DNA of 64,000 nucleotides, from NCBI GenBank assembly GCA_964494345.1, contig CAZBSI010000006.1, positions 115,526-179,525 on the forward strand, read 5' to 3'. The notes under the pieces were generated by a model. That model worked only from the letters and a program-made list of their open reading frames with translations, made no database searches and was not told the DNA's origin. The first letter of the stretch is position 1; each line of letters starts with the position of its first letter. The stretch comes from DTKD01 sp964494345. GTDB taxonomy: Bacteria > Armatimonadota > UBA5829. Both the position numbers and the translations under genes were made by a program. Positions 33,695 through 42,343 of the stretch are shown piece by piece.

Positions 33695-34960
33695 ATGCAA
33701 CCTGATGACAACGTCTTCGCGACGATACCGCAAGCCATAGAGGAACTTAAAGCCGGAAAGATGATAATCGTCGTCGACGATGAGGATCGAGAAAACGAAG
33801 GCGACTTCATTATGTCCGCCGAACACATCACCCCGGAGGCGGTCAATTTTATGGCCAAATACGGCCGCGGGATGATCTGCGTGCCTGCAACACCAGAGCG
33901 ACTCGACGAGTTAGGGCTGCCGGATATGGTCGATCGAAACACCGCCAAGTTGGGCACGGCGTTCACGGTTAGCGTAGATGCCTTGCGTGGCACAACCACA
34001 GGCATATCCGCAGCGGATCGCGCCATAACCATAAAGACTTTTGTAGATCCTACCGCAAAGCCAGAAGATTTGGCCAGACCCGGCCACATTCACCCACTGC
34101 GCGCCGAAGTCGGCGGCACACTGGTAAGGGCGGGGCATACAGAAGCCGTGGTCGACCTGATGCGTCTTGCGGGATTAGGCCAGGCTGGGGTGCTGTGTGA
34201 GATTCTCAGCGACGACGGATCGATGGCGCGCCTGCCGGAGCTGCGCGAGGTCGCGGCCAAATGGGATATGAAGATCGTCACCATCGCCGATCTGATTAAA
34301 TACAGACGAGTTAATGAGCGGCTCGTCTTCAAGTTCGCAAGTTGCCGCATACCCACCCAATACGGCGATTTTATAGCACACGGCTACCAGGCTACGGTCG
34401 AATCCAGCCCATATATCGCCCTTGTAATGGGCGACGTGGCCGATGGGGAGCCGACCCTTGTTCGGATCCACTCCGGATGCCTGACCGGTGATGTTCTTGG
34501 GTCGTTAAGATGCGACTGCGGAGAGCAACTCCACTCCGCGATGCAGGCCATTGCGGAAGAAGGCAAGGGAGTTTTGCTCTATATCTACCACCAGGAGGGC
34601 CGCGGCATCGGGCTGGTGAACAAACTAAAAGCCTATGTCCTGCAGGATCACGGGGCGGATACGGTGGAGGCCAACCATATGCTGGGGCTGCCTGGTGACA
34701 TGCGAGACTACGGCATCGGGGCGCAGGTGTTGGTCGACCTCGGACTTAAGAAAATCCGACTGATGACCAACAATCCCGGCAAAGTGGCAGGGTTGCAGGG
34801 TTATGATCTCGAAATAGTCGAACGCGTGCCTATAGTCTGTATGCCGAATGAGGACAACGCCCGTTATCTTAACACCAAGCGCCAGAAGATGGGTCACGTC
34901 CTTGATGAGCAGATGTTCGATGCGTGTGTTCGTGAAGAAGATGCAGAGCAAGCGGAATAG
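33695..34960 (+). CDS. ribBA: bifunctional DHBP synthase / GTP cyclohydrolase II
   Basis: The N-terminal half (about 1-205) is 3,4-dihydroxy-2-butanone-4-phosphate synthase: IVVDDEDRENEGDF, TSTD-equivalent VSVDALRGTTTGISA, and RPGHIHPLRA. The C-terminal half (about 210-400) is GTP cyclohydrolase II: RIHSGCLTGDVLGSLRCDCG with the three zinc cysteines, YIYHQEGRGIGL and RLMTNNPGK. It supplies both precursors of riboflavin from ribulose-5-phosphate and GTP. An AAGGGAACC site precedes the ATG. ribH follows 22 bp later. Confidence 0.97.
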   Translation: MQPDDNVFATIPQAIEELKAGKMIIVVDDEDRENEGDFIMSAEHITPEAVNFMAKYGRGMICVPATPERLDELGLPDMVDRNTAKLGTAFTVSVDALRGTTTGISAADRAITIKTFVDPTAKPEDLARPGHIHPLRAEVGGTLVRAGHTEAVVDLMRLAGLGQAGVLCEILSDDGSMARLPELREVAAKWDMKIVTIADLIKYRRVNERLVFKFASCRIPTQYGDFIAHGYQATVESSPYIALVMGDVADGEPTLVRIHSGCLTGDVLGSLRCDCGEQLHSAMQAIAEEGKGVLLYIYHQEGRGIGLVNKLKAYVLQDHGADTVEANHMLGLPGDMRDYGIGAQVLVDLGLKKIRLMTNNPGKVAGLQGYDLEIVERVPIVCMPNEDNARYLNTKRQKMGHVLDEQMFDACVREEDAEQAE

Positions 34961-34982
34961 ATAATCCACAGGGAGGACTGAA

Positions 34983-35450
34983 ATGCCCAAACAATACGAA
35001 GGTCAGCTAGTTGCAAAAGATTTAAAGATCGGCATAGTCGCCAGCAGGTTCAATGAGTTTATAACAAATAAGCTGGTCGAGGGCGCCATCGATGCGCTCA
35101 CCCGCCACGGAGTCGAGGACAGCGACATTGCCGTCGCGTGGGTGCCGGGCGCGTTTGAAATCCCGATGGTCGCCAGGAAGTTGGCCGAATCCGGCAAATG
35201 CGACGCGGTAATCTGCCTCGGCGCAGTCATCCGTGGTTCTACCCCTCATTTCGACTACGTAGCAGCAGAAGTTTCAAAGGGAGTTGCCCAAGTTGGGATG
35301 AATACGGGTGTGCCGACCATATTTGGGGTAATAACTACTGACAATATCGAGCAAGCGATAGAACGAGCCGGCACAAAAGCTGGAAATAAGGGCTTTGAGG
35401 CTGGCGAATCGGCCATTGAGATGGTCAACTTGTTCAGGAGTATGGGTTAG
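34983..35450 (+). CDS. ribH: 6,7-dimethyl-8-ribityllumazine synthase
   Basis: RibH condenses the RibBA and RibD products to lumazine and usually forms 60-subunit shells or pentamers. The 155-residue protein shows ASRFNEFIT, WVPGAFEIP, CLGAVIRGSTPHFDYV with the catalytic His, and GVPTIFGVITTDNIEQA. AGGGAGG precedes the ATG. Its stop abuts the ATG of the protease gene, so the two are co-transcribed. Confidence 0.97.
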   Translation: MPKQYEGQLVAKDLKIGIVASRFNEFITNKLVEGAIDALTRHGVEDSDIAVAWVPGAFEIPMVARKLAESGKCDAVICLGAVIRGSTPHFDYVAAEVSKGVAQVGMNTGVPTIFGVITTDNIEQAIERAGTKAGNKGFEAGESAIEMVNLFRSMG

Positions 35451-36659
35451 ATGAAAAGACTAATCTCGTATGTGGTAGTTTTTGTTGTGGGGTTCCTGGT
35501 ATGCGCGGCGAGCATATATTATTTCTATGGGCCGCCATCGTGTTTCACTGCTCAATCCGGCGGCGCTGTCTCGCAGGCCGGATTAGGAATCACCAAGGAA
35601 CAGAACAACCCCGTACGAGCGGCGGCAAAAGAAGTCAGCCGTTATGTAGTCAATATCGACACCATCGGCAGGGCGACTCCTGCGACGCCGTTCGACTTTT
35701 TCTTCGGACAGCCGGAGCCGAGAAAAGGCCAGGGTTCGGGCGTCATCTTCACACCCGACGGCTATATTGTCACCAACAACCACGTCGTCCAGGACGCCTC
35801 AAAAATTACTGTTACAATCCATGACGGCAAACGCTACAACGCCAGGCTGATCGGAAGAGACCCAAGGACCGATCTCGCCGTGGTCAAAATCGACGCTAGA
35901 AACCTCCCTTATGGAAAGTTCGCGGATTCCAACACGGCACAGGTCGGAGATTGGGTCATTGCGGTCGGCAGTCCGCTCGGTTTTGAATGGACTGTAACGG
36001 TTGGTGTGATCAGCGCTCTTGGACGCAGCCTCGGCGGGATGGTATCGGAGAGGCTGATTCAGACCGATGCCTCTATCAACCCCGGCAACAGCGGCGGCGC
36101 GCTGGCGGACCTGGACGGCAAGGTGGTCGGTATAAATAATATGATCGCCTCCACATCCGGCGGCAGCGTCGGAATTGGTTTTGCAATTCCCAGTAACACG
36201 GTTCGCTCAATCGCCGACAAGCTGAAAGAGGAGGGCAAGGTAGCTCACGCCTGGATAGGCATCAGGTATATGCCGCTGAACGTGCTGCGCGAGAGTCTGG
36301 AGGGAAAGGGAGTGCCCCTCATCGGAGGTGACGGCGTGGTCATTATGTCTCAGGGTAATCTGCCCGGTGTCCAGCCCGGCAGCCCAGCCCAGAGAGCCGG
36401 ATTGCGCGACGGAGATGTCATTCGCAAGATTAACGGCAAAACCATATCCCCGGATCTAAAGGCATCCAAAGGCAAAGTCGCTCTCAACGAGGAGATCGAC
36501 AAGCTAAAACCCGGTGCGAAAGTCACCCTGGAAGTTTTGCAGGCGCAGACTGGGAAGACGAAAAACATAACCGTCACATTGGGTGATATGCCGGTCGAAT
36601 CCGTCGAACCGGAGCCTCAGCAGCGCCGGGCGCCTGGTATCTTTCCCTTTGCTCCGTAA
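35451..36659 (+). CDS. DegP/HtrA-like trypsin-like serine protease with PDZ domain
   Basis: A periplasmic quality-control protease tethered by an N-terminal helix (residues about 5-25). The catalytic triad is visible: His111 in NNHVV, Asp141 in RTDLAVV and Ser214 in GNSGG. A single PDZ domain follows (about 285-385, with GSPAQRAGLRDGDVIRKING), then a short Pro-rich tail. Length 402 fits DegS/DegQ-like proteins. It begins directly at the ribH stop; the functional link to riboflavin is not obvious. Confidence 0.93.
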   Translation: MKRLISYVVVFVVGFLVCAASIYYFYGPPSCFTAQSGGAVSQAGLGITKEQNNPVRAAAKEVSRYVVNIDTIGRATPATPFDFFFGQPEPRKGQGSGVIFTPDGYIVTNNHVVQDASKITVTIHDGKRYNARLIGRDPRTDLAVVKIDARNLPYGKFADSNTAQVGDWVIAVGSPLGFEWTVTVGVISALGRSLGGMVSERLIQTDASINPGNSGGALADLDGKVVGINNMIASTSGGSVGIGFAIPSNTVRSIADKLKEEGKVAHAWIGIRYMPLNVLRESLEGKGVPLIGGDGVVIMSQGNLPGVQPGSPAQRAGLRDGDVIRKINGKTISPDLKASKGKVALNEEIDKLKPGAKVTLEVLQAQTGKTKNITVTLGDMPVESVEPEPQQRRAPGIFPFAP

Positions 36660-36665
36660 TCCGAT

Positions 36666-36740
36666 ATGAAAATCGGAGTTGTCAGCGATATCCACGGCAG
36701 CATAACGGCGGCTGGGCTTAGACGGGCGAGGTTATTATGA
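36666..36740 (+). pseudogene. 5' remnant of a YfcE-type metallophosphoesterase
   Basis: Six bases past the protease stop, a 24-codon frame reads MKIGVVSDIHGS and then meets a stop after ARLL. That start is the metal-binding Asp-x-His opening of the YfcE/MJ0936 phosphodiesterase family, whose members run to about 160-180 residues. No continuation is seen in any frame, so the rest has been deleted. Confidence 0.6.
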
Positions 36741-36803
36741 GCCTCGGCAAATAGGTTACAGCATCAGCTCCCCGGCAGACAATCCAAGATTCTCCGAAGA
36801 GAT

Positions 36804-36850
36804 AACCCGCCAGGCATTGGTTTTAATAACCAGCATATGCCAGGCGGGTT
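36804..36850. terminator. bidirectional hairpin between convergent genes
   Basis: AACCCGCC and GGCGGGTT close a long stem (continuing GGCAT with ATGCC across one mismatch) around an inner TGGTT/AACCA hairpin. It sits between the plus-strand protease and the minus-strand gene ending at 36852, so it could end both transcripts. Confidence 0.6.
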
Positions 36851-36851
36851 C

Positions 36852-37235
36852 TTATGCTAAAATCAATGTCAGCTTGTGGTCGTAGAAAATATCGCCTGCG
36901 GATCTGCTGAGCACAACTCGCAAGTCGACGACTGCGCGGTCGCCTTTTATCTCAATTTTCTGATCCGACACCGCCACATTATATGGCCCTTCACTGCGCA
37001 TAGCTTTAGCTATGAGAATGCGAAGTCTGTCGTAGTTGAGGCCGGTTTGGTCGGAATATTGTTTGGATACGCAGGATACCAACCCTGCGAGGTCACGTTG
37101 CTGTGCAGCAGCCTCACCTTTGGCGATAACCGCTTCGATCTGCGCCCGGTCAGCGCCACGATCCACTGTGAACAGCGCAACCGCCAGATATATCCCAATT
37201 ATCCCCGGCGCCAATAGCCATCTGGCGATTTTCAT
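36852..37235 (-). CDS. membrane-anchored NTF2/SnoaL-like protein
   Basis: A 127-residue protein with one N-terminal hydrophobic helix (residues about 5-23), then an alpha+beta domain. It starts with an IEAVIAKGEAAAQQRDLAGLVSCV helix and ends in alternating beta strands (DQKIEIKGDRAVVDLRVVL). This is the layout of small cone-shaped NTF2-like domains, here probably periplasmic. The function is unknown. The next gene upstream on the same strand (DUF4139) is separated by a repeat block. Confidence 0.65.
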   Translation of the reverse strand: MKIARWLLAPGIIGIYLAVALFTVDRGADRAQIEAVIAKGEAAAQQRDLAGLVSCVSKQYSDQTGLNYDRLRILIAKAMRSEGPYNVAVSDQKIEIKGDRAVVDLRVVLSRSAGDIFYDHKLTLILA

Positions 37236-37267
37236 CGGTTAACCTCTCGCGTCCAACACCCAAACCT

Positions 37268-37340
37268 GATCGGTGACGATCTCCGAATCGCCATCGCATA
37301 GCTGGAAAAAGGCCGGGACAGAGGCCCGGCCACTGTATTT
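37268..37340 (+). repeat. family B hairpin followed by family C hairpin
   Basis: A degenerate family B element lies at 37273-37296. A family C element lies at about 37309-37331, with arms GGCCGGG and CCCGGCC around ACAGAGG. Its third stem pair differs compatibly from the 39.7-kb copies. Confidence 0.75.
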
Positions 37341-37367
37341 TCAAACCGCGTAGCCCATCCCGATGCC

Positions 37368-38807
37368 CTACCACGACGTCCGAATCGTGTATGTCACCAC
37401 CGTCTCGCCGTTCTTCGGCACCTTCACGGGGAACTGAATCGTGTGCGCGTCGACTTTCTCGTATTTTGCCGACGACTGCGTCACTTTCCAATCCGACCAG
37501 ACATGATCCACTATCTTCACATCGACTGGAGTATCCTTATGGTTGCGGATATTAACCTGGAAGCTCTCCTCAATAACCTTGTCGCTTATCTTGGTATATT
37601 TGGTGCGCTTGTAGTCTCCAACCACGTCGAAGGCATCCCCTATATACAGCCTTATCTTCTCGTCTTTAGGCGTATGGTCGATGCTGTCCTCGCCTACGAA
37701 CTGCTGGGTCCCTTTGTCGTCGAGTTTATAGACCCGGATATTGCCCTTCGGTAGCGGCATACCCATATTATTCGCCTGTGAATTCTGGAACTCCAGCACC
37801 ACATTCACTTTATGATAGTCTGAGGTGTCATATCCGCTGCCGGGGTTCATCTCCGTTCGGCCCGGATACCACCATCTACTCCACCACTGCTTCCTTCCGT
37901 CGTAGATCATTTCTTTTTTGACCTTGGCATCGGATGCACTCAACAAGGAAAGCTGTTTGGTTTCGTTGTCGCGGATAGTGGTCGGCCGTTCCATTGTATA
38001 CATGTGATATTCGAAGAATGCCTGCTCTTCGAATGCCGGTTTGGCCATCGCCCCCATAGCTTCCGCCCTTGGAGCCATCATATAATCAGCCCTGACTCGC
38101 CGAACATCCCCTGCGATTAGCGTCAATTTGGCGTCAGAATAAGTCGCACCGCTGTTATTGTTAAGAGTCACCCAACCGTTAAGGTCCAACGCGGTGTCGT
38201 CTTTATTCACCAGAACAACATAATCTGCCTTCCAACCGGCGCCATCGGTAATGTAGCTAATCTGAGCGTCCTGTGCGGTATCGGCCTCGGAGTGCAGCAG
38301 CCAGTTCAGGGTGGGCTTCGGGTGCAGCCCTTCCGGCATCTTCTGAAGCGAGACTTGCCCTTCAGGTTGAAGCACTATGCCGCCATTATCGGTTTTAATC
38401 ACCACGCCTCCGTTTGAAGGCGGAGCCAGCAGCACGCCGCTCTCAGTGAAAGGCTTGCCGTTACTATCGAATTGGGTGAACGTAACCCGTTGTCCAGCGG
38501 CTTTATTCAGAATATTCTCCGGGCTGATCAGGTCATACTGATAATTCTGCTCCAAAATATCCACAGAGTTGGCTGATGTCAGCGGCTTGAACAGCACGCT
38601 GGTGGGATCGATTTTGGCCGCTACGTCCTCCACCTCGATCGAGTTGACCCCTTTTTTCAGGGTCACGCCTCTGACATCACGCACCAGGGCAAACCCGCCG
38701 CTGTAGACGGTGAGTTGCACCGATTTAGTCTTGGTCACGCTTTGGGCAAAGCACGCCCCCAGCGATATAAGCAATACAACCGGAATCAAAAGCAACGCTT
38801 TCTTCAT
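37368..38807 (-). CDS. secreted DUF4139 domain-containing protein
   Basis: A signal peptide (MKKALLLIPVVLLISLGACF then AQS) leads a 479-residue protein. The DUF4139 core is clear: VQLTVYSGGFALVRDVR near the start, WLLHSEADTAQDAQISYITDGAGWKADYVVLV in the middle, and a beta-rich C-terminus ending VVTYTIRTSW. The function is unknown; the family is exported. GGAGG precedes the ATG, which overlaps the stop of the isochorismatase-like gene upstream, so the two form an operon. Confidence 0.85.
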   Translation of the reverse strand: MKKALLLIPVVLLISLGACFAQSVTKTKSVQLTVYSGGFALVRDVRGVTLKKGVNSIEVEDVAAKIDPTSVLFKPLTSANSVDILEQNYQYDLISPENILNKAAGQRVTFTQFDSNGKPFTESGVLLAPPSNGGVVIKTDNGGIVLQPEGQVSLQKMPEGLHPKPTLNWLLHSEADTAQDAQISYITDGAGWKADYVVLVNKDDTALDLNGWVTLNNNSGATYSDAKLTLIAGDVRRVRADYMMAPRAEAMGAMAKPAFEEQAFFEYHMYTMERPTTIRDNETKQLSLLSASDAKVKKEMIYDGRKQWWSRWWYPGRTEMNPGSGYDTSDYHKVNVVLEFQNSQANNMGMPLPKGNIRVYKLDDKGTQQFVGEDSIDHTPKDEKIRLYIGDAFDVVGDYKRTKYTKISDKVIEESFQVNIRNHKDTPVDVKIVDHVWSDWKVTQSSAKYEKVDAHTIQFPVKVPKNGETVVTYTIRTSW

Positions 38808-39613
38808 TACTTGCCTCCTTGTACAATAGCTTCGATTAAATCCTTAGAATCGAATACAAACCCATAGGATAAGGCTACCCGCCACAGCCCTATCTGCTTG
38901 CAGAGTTCCTCCCGAGCGGTCTCTTTATTTTCTATGGCGGTCACTGCGTCACGCACTGCGGAACACATTAGACCTCGCCTACTCATATCCACCATTCCGC
39001 CCGGCGAGATCAGCAGGCATCCGTCTATGGCGAACCCCGCATAAATCAGGTGATTTACGCCATCATCTTTACAAAGCGCAAAAAGTTGTTCGGAGTCCTC
39101 CGCGATTCCCTCGTCGCCAACCGGCACAGCTTCTGGCGCGAAGTCGAGATTTTCAAAACCTGCGGCAACATCCGCCTCGTTGTGTTTTCCTACAAAGACG
39201 TGTTCCCGCTTGAATTCTCGCAGTTTTTCAACGGATGAATCTGAAGCAATATACTCCATTTCGCGCGGAGAACCGGCCAGCGCGGCTGCTCTTTTATAAC
39301 CGGGGTAGTTTTTGTAGTGGGCTCCGAATCTGACGACGTGATATGTCTTAAGTGGCGACTGTCGAACGGCTTTCAGCAGAGGAGGAAAGACCTCGCGGCA
39401 TATCTGTTGAGATCGAGGGATATATTCCACACATCGAAACCACCCAGGATATTGTTCCGGTGTCCCGCAGTCCCAGGCGTGCATAACCACGACCGCCGTA
39501 TGCTCAGGGGATATCTCAATATCAGCCTCCCCCCAGCCTCCATACCCCTCACCAGGCACATCCAGGCCAGAATCCGCATCAAACTGCTGATAATAAGATG
39601 CCTTAATTTTCAT
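38807..39613 (-). CDS. isochorismatase-like cysteine hydrolase
   Basis: This protein of about 268 residues has the fold signatures of the isochorismatase/nicotinamidase superfamily: TAVVVMHAWD with the catalytic Asp, and LIYAGFAIDGCLL with the nucleophile Cys preceded by the cis-peptide region. The Lys of the triad may lie in REHVFVGKH. Substrate specificity cannot be read. The frame runs 26 codons further upstream (to 39691) into a dispersed repeat, so I start at MKIKASYYQQ (39613), although a GTG at 39628 is possible. It is coupled to the DUF4139 gene. Confidence 0.75.
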   Translation of the reverse strand: MKIKASYYQQFDADSGLDVPGEGYGGWGEADIEISPEHTAVVVMHAWDCGTPEQYPGWFRCVEYIPRSQQICREVFPPLLKAVRQSPLKTYHVVRFGAHYKNYPGYKRAAALAGSPREMEYIASDSSVEKLREFKREHVFVGKHNEADVAAGFENLDFAPEAVPVGDEGIAEDSEQLFALCKDDGVNHLIYAGFAIDGCLLISPGGMVDMSRRGLMCSAVRDAVTAIENKETAREELCKQIGLWRVALSYGFVFDSKDLIEAIVQGGK

Positions 39614-39633
39614 CTCCAAACGACCATTCACGG

Positions 39634-39930
39634 CAACAATAACAATGTAGTGTCCGATCTCCGTCTCGGACAATCCCTTCGTATTTACCATTCGGGCCGG
39701 GACAGAGGCCGGCCCCTACGCTCCTGCTATGATAAGATGGCGATCTCCGAATCGCGCTAATACTGATCGGTGGCGATCTCCGAATCGCCACCGTCTGATC
39801 TGTTATGTCAACAATAACAGTGTAGTGTCCGATCTCCGTCTCGGACAATCCCTTCGTATTTACCATTCGGGCCGGGACAGAGGCCGGCCCCTATGCTCCT
39901 GCTGCGATAGATGGCGATCTCCGAATCGCT
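39634..39930 (+). repeat. compound D-C-B hairpin block, two direct copies 175 bp apart
   Basis: Copy 1 (39634-39747) and copy 2 (39809-39930) each contain family D (arms TGTCCGA and TCGGACA), then family C (arms GGGCCGG and CCGGCCC), then family B (arms GGCGAT and ATCGC). An extra perfect family B hairpin lies at 39769-39792. This fills the 354-bp space between the isochorismatase-like and C39 genes. A family E end lies near 39950. Confidence 0.85.
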
Positions 39931-39967
39931 GTCTCACAATCACCCTGCGCACAGTCGCAGGATCACC

Positions 39968-41107
39968 TCACAACTTATAATCCTCAGGATATATGAGATA
40001 CACAGCTCCCTTGGAGGGCACTTCCGGCCCCAGCCATCCATACTCCAAATCCGCCCGTGGAAACACTTTGCGCAACTTCTCCCCTTTTTCGAGCCTCGCC
40101 CACGGGTCGTTAAAGACCGGGTCGCCATCCTTGGTGAAGCCTCTAATGACCATCAAATGCCCCTGCGACGAGCTTTTGCCGCGGGTAAGGCGATTATGGT
40201 TTAAACTGACTATCACCGGCACCCCTTTGGCGATCCACCGCTCAATTTGGGATACACTGGAGAATCTGTCCACAACCGCCCGCATTCCCTTGAACTCCCC
40301 GGCATACGCGGTATTAAAAACCCAGTTACCTGTTCCGCCCCATCTATGATCCTTACAATCCTTAGCGGCCTCGGTGATTCCGACGGTCAATTCGGGTCGA
40401 TTAGTCTTATTTCCCCAATAGCCGAGCACCATCGCAGTCGAGGTCGGGCTGCACCACACGCTGCCTCCCTCCACGGACAACTGACACAGATACGGCACAT
40501 CGAGTTCAGTCCCCCAAACGCTCTTAACAGGCGTAATATCCTCTTTATAACCCTTGGGGTCGTCCGCATTACCGGCTATCATTCGCAGGGTAGGGTAGTT
40601 CCTGCCGTCGGTCGATTTCAGTTCGTATCGCAGCTTGAAAGCGTCGGCGGTTTTGTTATTTTTAACGATGAGAATATCCACAGGGCAATGCGCCAACTCG
40701 TCCCCATCCTTGTAGCTCTTCTTGAGTTCCGGCGCATCGGTAGTGGTATAAAGCATCAGCTTATACCACCGCGTCCATTTGCCATCTATTCTAATCTTCG
40801 CCAGCACATCTATATATGAACCTTTCGGGGTATATGAATTCCACGATGAGACAAGCTCAAGAAACGGCTTCGGGGCGACGATTTCCGGGGTTTCGATCAC
40901 CCCGACAGCATCATTCTCCCCGTCTCTTGCCTTAGCGGCGCCGTCAAACACCAATCCGCCCGCCTCTTTCGAATATACTACCTTAGAGAAAGTGCATTTA
41001 CTAAATTGCTTCTCTCCGCTCCAGGTATACAGCTTGCTGCCGGCAAGGCTTATGCTGCAAGCTAAACAGGTCAATACTACGCAAATAATAAAGGTTCGCA
41101 ACTGCAT
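39968..41107 (-). CDS. secreted C39-like cysteine peptidase
   Basis: A signal peptide (first about 22 residues, ending SLAG) is followed by a beta-rich N-terminal domain. The C39-like papain fold begins near residue 195. The oxyanion Gln is in VPYLCQLS, the catalytic Cys in VWCSPTSTAM, the His in QGHLMVIRG and the Asp/Asn in VFNDPWA. It is not fused to an ABC transporter, so it acts as a free exported peptidase rather than a bacteriocin-leader protease. Substrate unknown. Confidence 0.87.
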   Translation of the reverse strand: MQLRTFIICVVLTCLACSISLAGSKLYTWSGEKQFSKCTFSKVVYSKEAGGLVFDGAAKARDGENDAVGVIETPEIVAPKPFLELVSSWNSYTPKGSYIDVLAKIRIDGKWTRWYKLMLYTTTDAPELKKSYKDGDELAHCPVDILIVKNNKTADAFKLRYELKSTDGRNYPTLRMIAGNADDPKGYKEDITPVKSVWGTELDVPYLCQLSVEGGSVWCSPTSTAMVLGYWGNKTNRPELTVGITEAAKDCKDHRWGGTGNWVFNTAYAGEFKGMRAVVDRFSSVSQIERWIAKGVPVIVSLNHNRLTRGKSSSQGHLMVIRGFTKDGDPVFNDPWARLEKGEKLRKVFPRADLEYGWLGPEVPSKGAVYLIYPEDYKL

Positions 41108-41319
41108 AATTCATCTCCAACCAAAAGCTCAACTGTCAGCTTTTCTACGAGCCGATAGCGCCTATTGTTCCATTGTCTACTCTGTTATCAGACGCCAATT
41201 TACCTTCCATCAAGCCAAAGCCTCTGCCTTAGCGTTTTTACACAAAGTAGAAAATCTGCTTCTGTTTTTACTGCGATGGGTAGATTACAGATAAGCTGAT
41301 GATAGTAGAGGACATTAAG

Positions 41320-42339
41320 ATGAAAAGGATAGCTCTGATCATAATGGCGTTGTCTCTGGCGCTTATATGCCCGGCAGCGGCGAAAAGCGGCGTCAAGGGC
41401 GCTGTGTGGGTGGCTAATGAGGGCGGCAACAGCCTTAGCGTCATCAATGCGATAGATAACACAGTGATAACCACCCTGACAGGAATACCAGATGCCCATA
41501 ATGTGCAGGTCTCTCCGGACAATAAAAGTGTTTGGGCCACCAGCATGAGTAAGGCCGAGGTTTTCAAGATCGACGCTGTGCGCTATAAGATAATTGGCGT
41601 TGTAAACATCGGCGAAATGCCGGCGCATGTCATCGTTTTGCCTGATTCGAAGAAAGTATATGTGGCAAACCAAGGCTCTAATACCATCTCGGTCATCGAC
41701 GCGCGGACTCTGAAAATTATATCCACCATCAAAGTGGGGGACGAGCCACACGGCTTAAGGCCAAGCCCTGATGGCAAGACGGTTTACGTTGCCAATTCCG
41801 GTGGAGATACTCTCAGCGTCATAAATACTTCAACTGATCGAAAGATTGCGGACGTAAAGGTTGGTAAAAATCCGGTGCAGGTTGGGTTCTCGCCGGACGG
41901 CAGGTTCGTCTATGCGACTTTGCGAACTGAGAATGCAATAGCCAAAGTCGACACGGCCAGCCATAAACTTGTGGGTGCTACCAGAGTAGGCAACGGGCCG
42001 ATACAACTCGTCGTCACCCCGAACAATCGCTATGTGATTGTAGCCAATCAGGGGACAAACGATAAACCCGGCGACACCGTCTCCTTTGTCGATACCGCGT
42101 CGTTTCGCGTGACCCACACCGTAAAGACGGGTAAGGGAGCGCATGGAGTCACTGTCGATCCTGGCAGCACGTTCGCGTATGTCACCGACGCTTTCCAGAG
42201 CAGTGTCTCGATTATAGACATCAAAGCCAAAAAGACTATAGCGACCACGCGCGTCGGGGAGATGCCCAACGGTATCAGTTTTTCGCCGCTCCCGCCGGCA
42301 CATGCCGCAAAGACAGTGATAAAGCTTACACCGCCTTAG
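41320..42339 (+). CDS. secreted YVTN-repeat beta-propeller protein
   Basis: A signal peptide (MKRIALIIMALSLALICPAAA) leads a seven-blade-type propeller. Repeats of the YVTN family recur about every 42 residues: VWVANEGGNSLSVINAIDN, VYVANQGSNTISVIDA, VYVANSGGDTLSVINTS and AYVTDAFQSSVSIIDIK. Such proteins serve as surface or periplasmic binding scaffolds. I chose the ATG at 41320 because GAGG lies 7 bases upstream and the signal peptide starts there; the frame is open to 41299. It converges on pyk with 4 bp between. Confidence 0.9.
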   Translation: MKRIALIIMALSLALICPAAAKSGVKGAVWVANEGGNSLSVINAIDNTVITTLTGIPDAHNVQVSPDNKSVWATSMSKAEVFKIDAVRYKIIGVVNIGEMPAHVIVLPDSKKVYVANQGSNTISVIDARTLKIISTIKVGDEPHGLRPSPDGKTVYVANSGGDTLSVINTSTDRKIADVKVGKNPVQVGFSPDGRFVYATLRTENAIAKVDTASHKLVGATRVGNGPIQLVVTPNNRYVIVANQGTNDKPGDTVSFVDTASFRVTHTVKTGKGAHGVTVDPGSTFAYVTDAFQSSVSIIDIKAKKTIATTRVGEMPNGISFSPLPPAHAAKTVIKLTPP

Positions 42340-42343
42340 ACGC

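Noticed and set aside
39614..39691. N-terminal extension of the isochorismatase-like protein
   Set aside because: The extra 26 codons are a translation of the dispersed repeat, and the same peptide appears in the second repeat copy.
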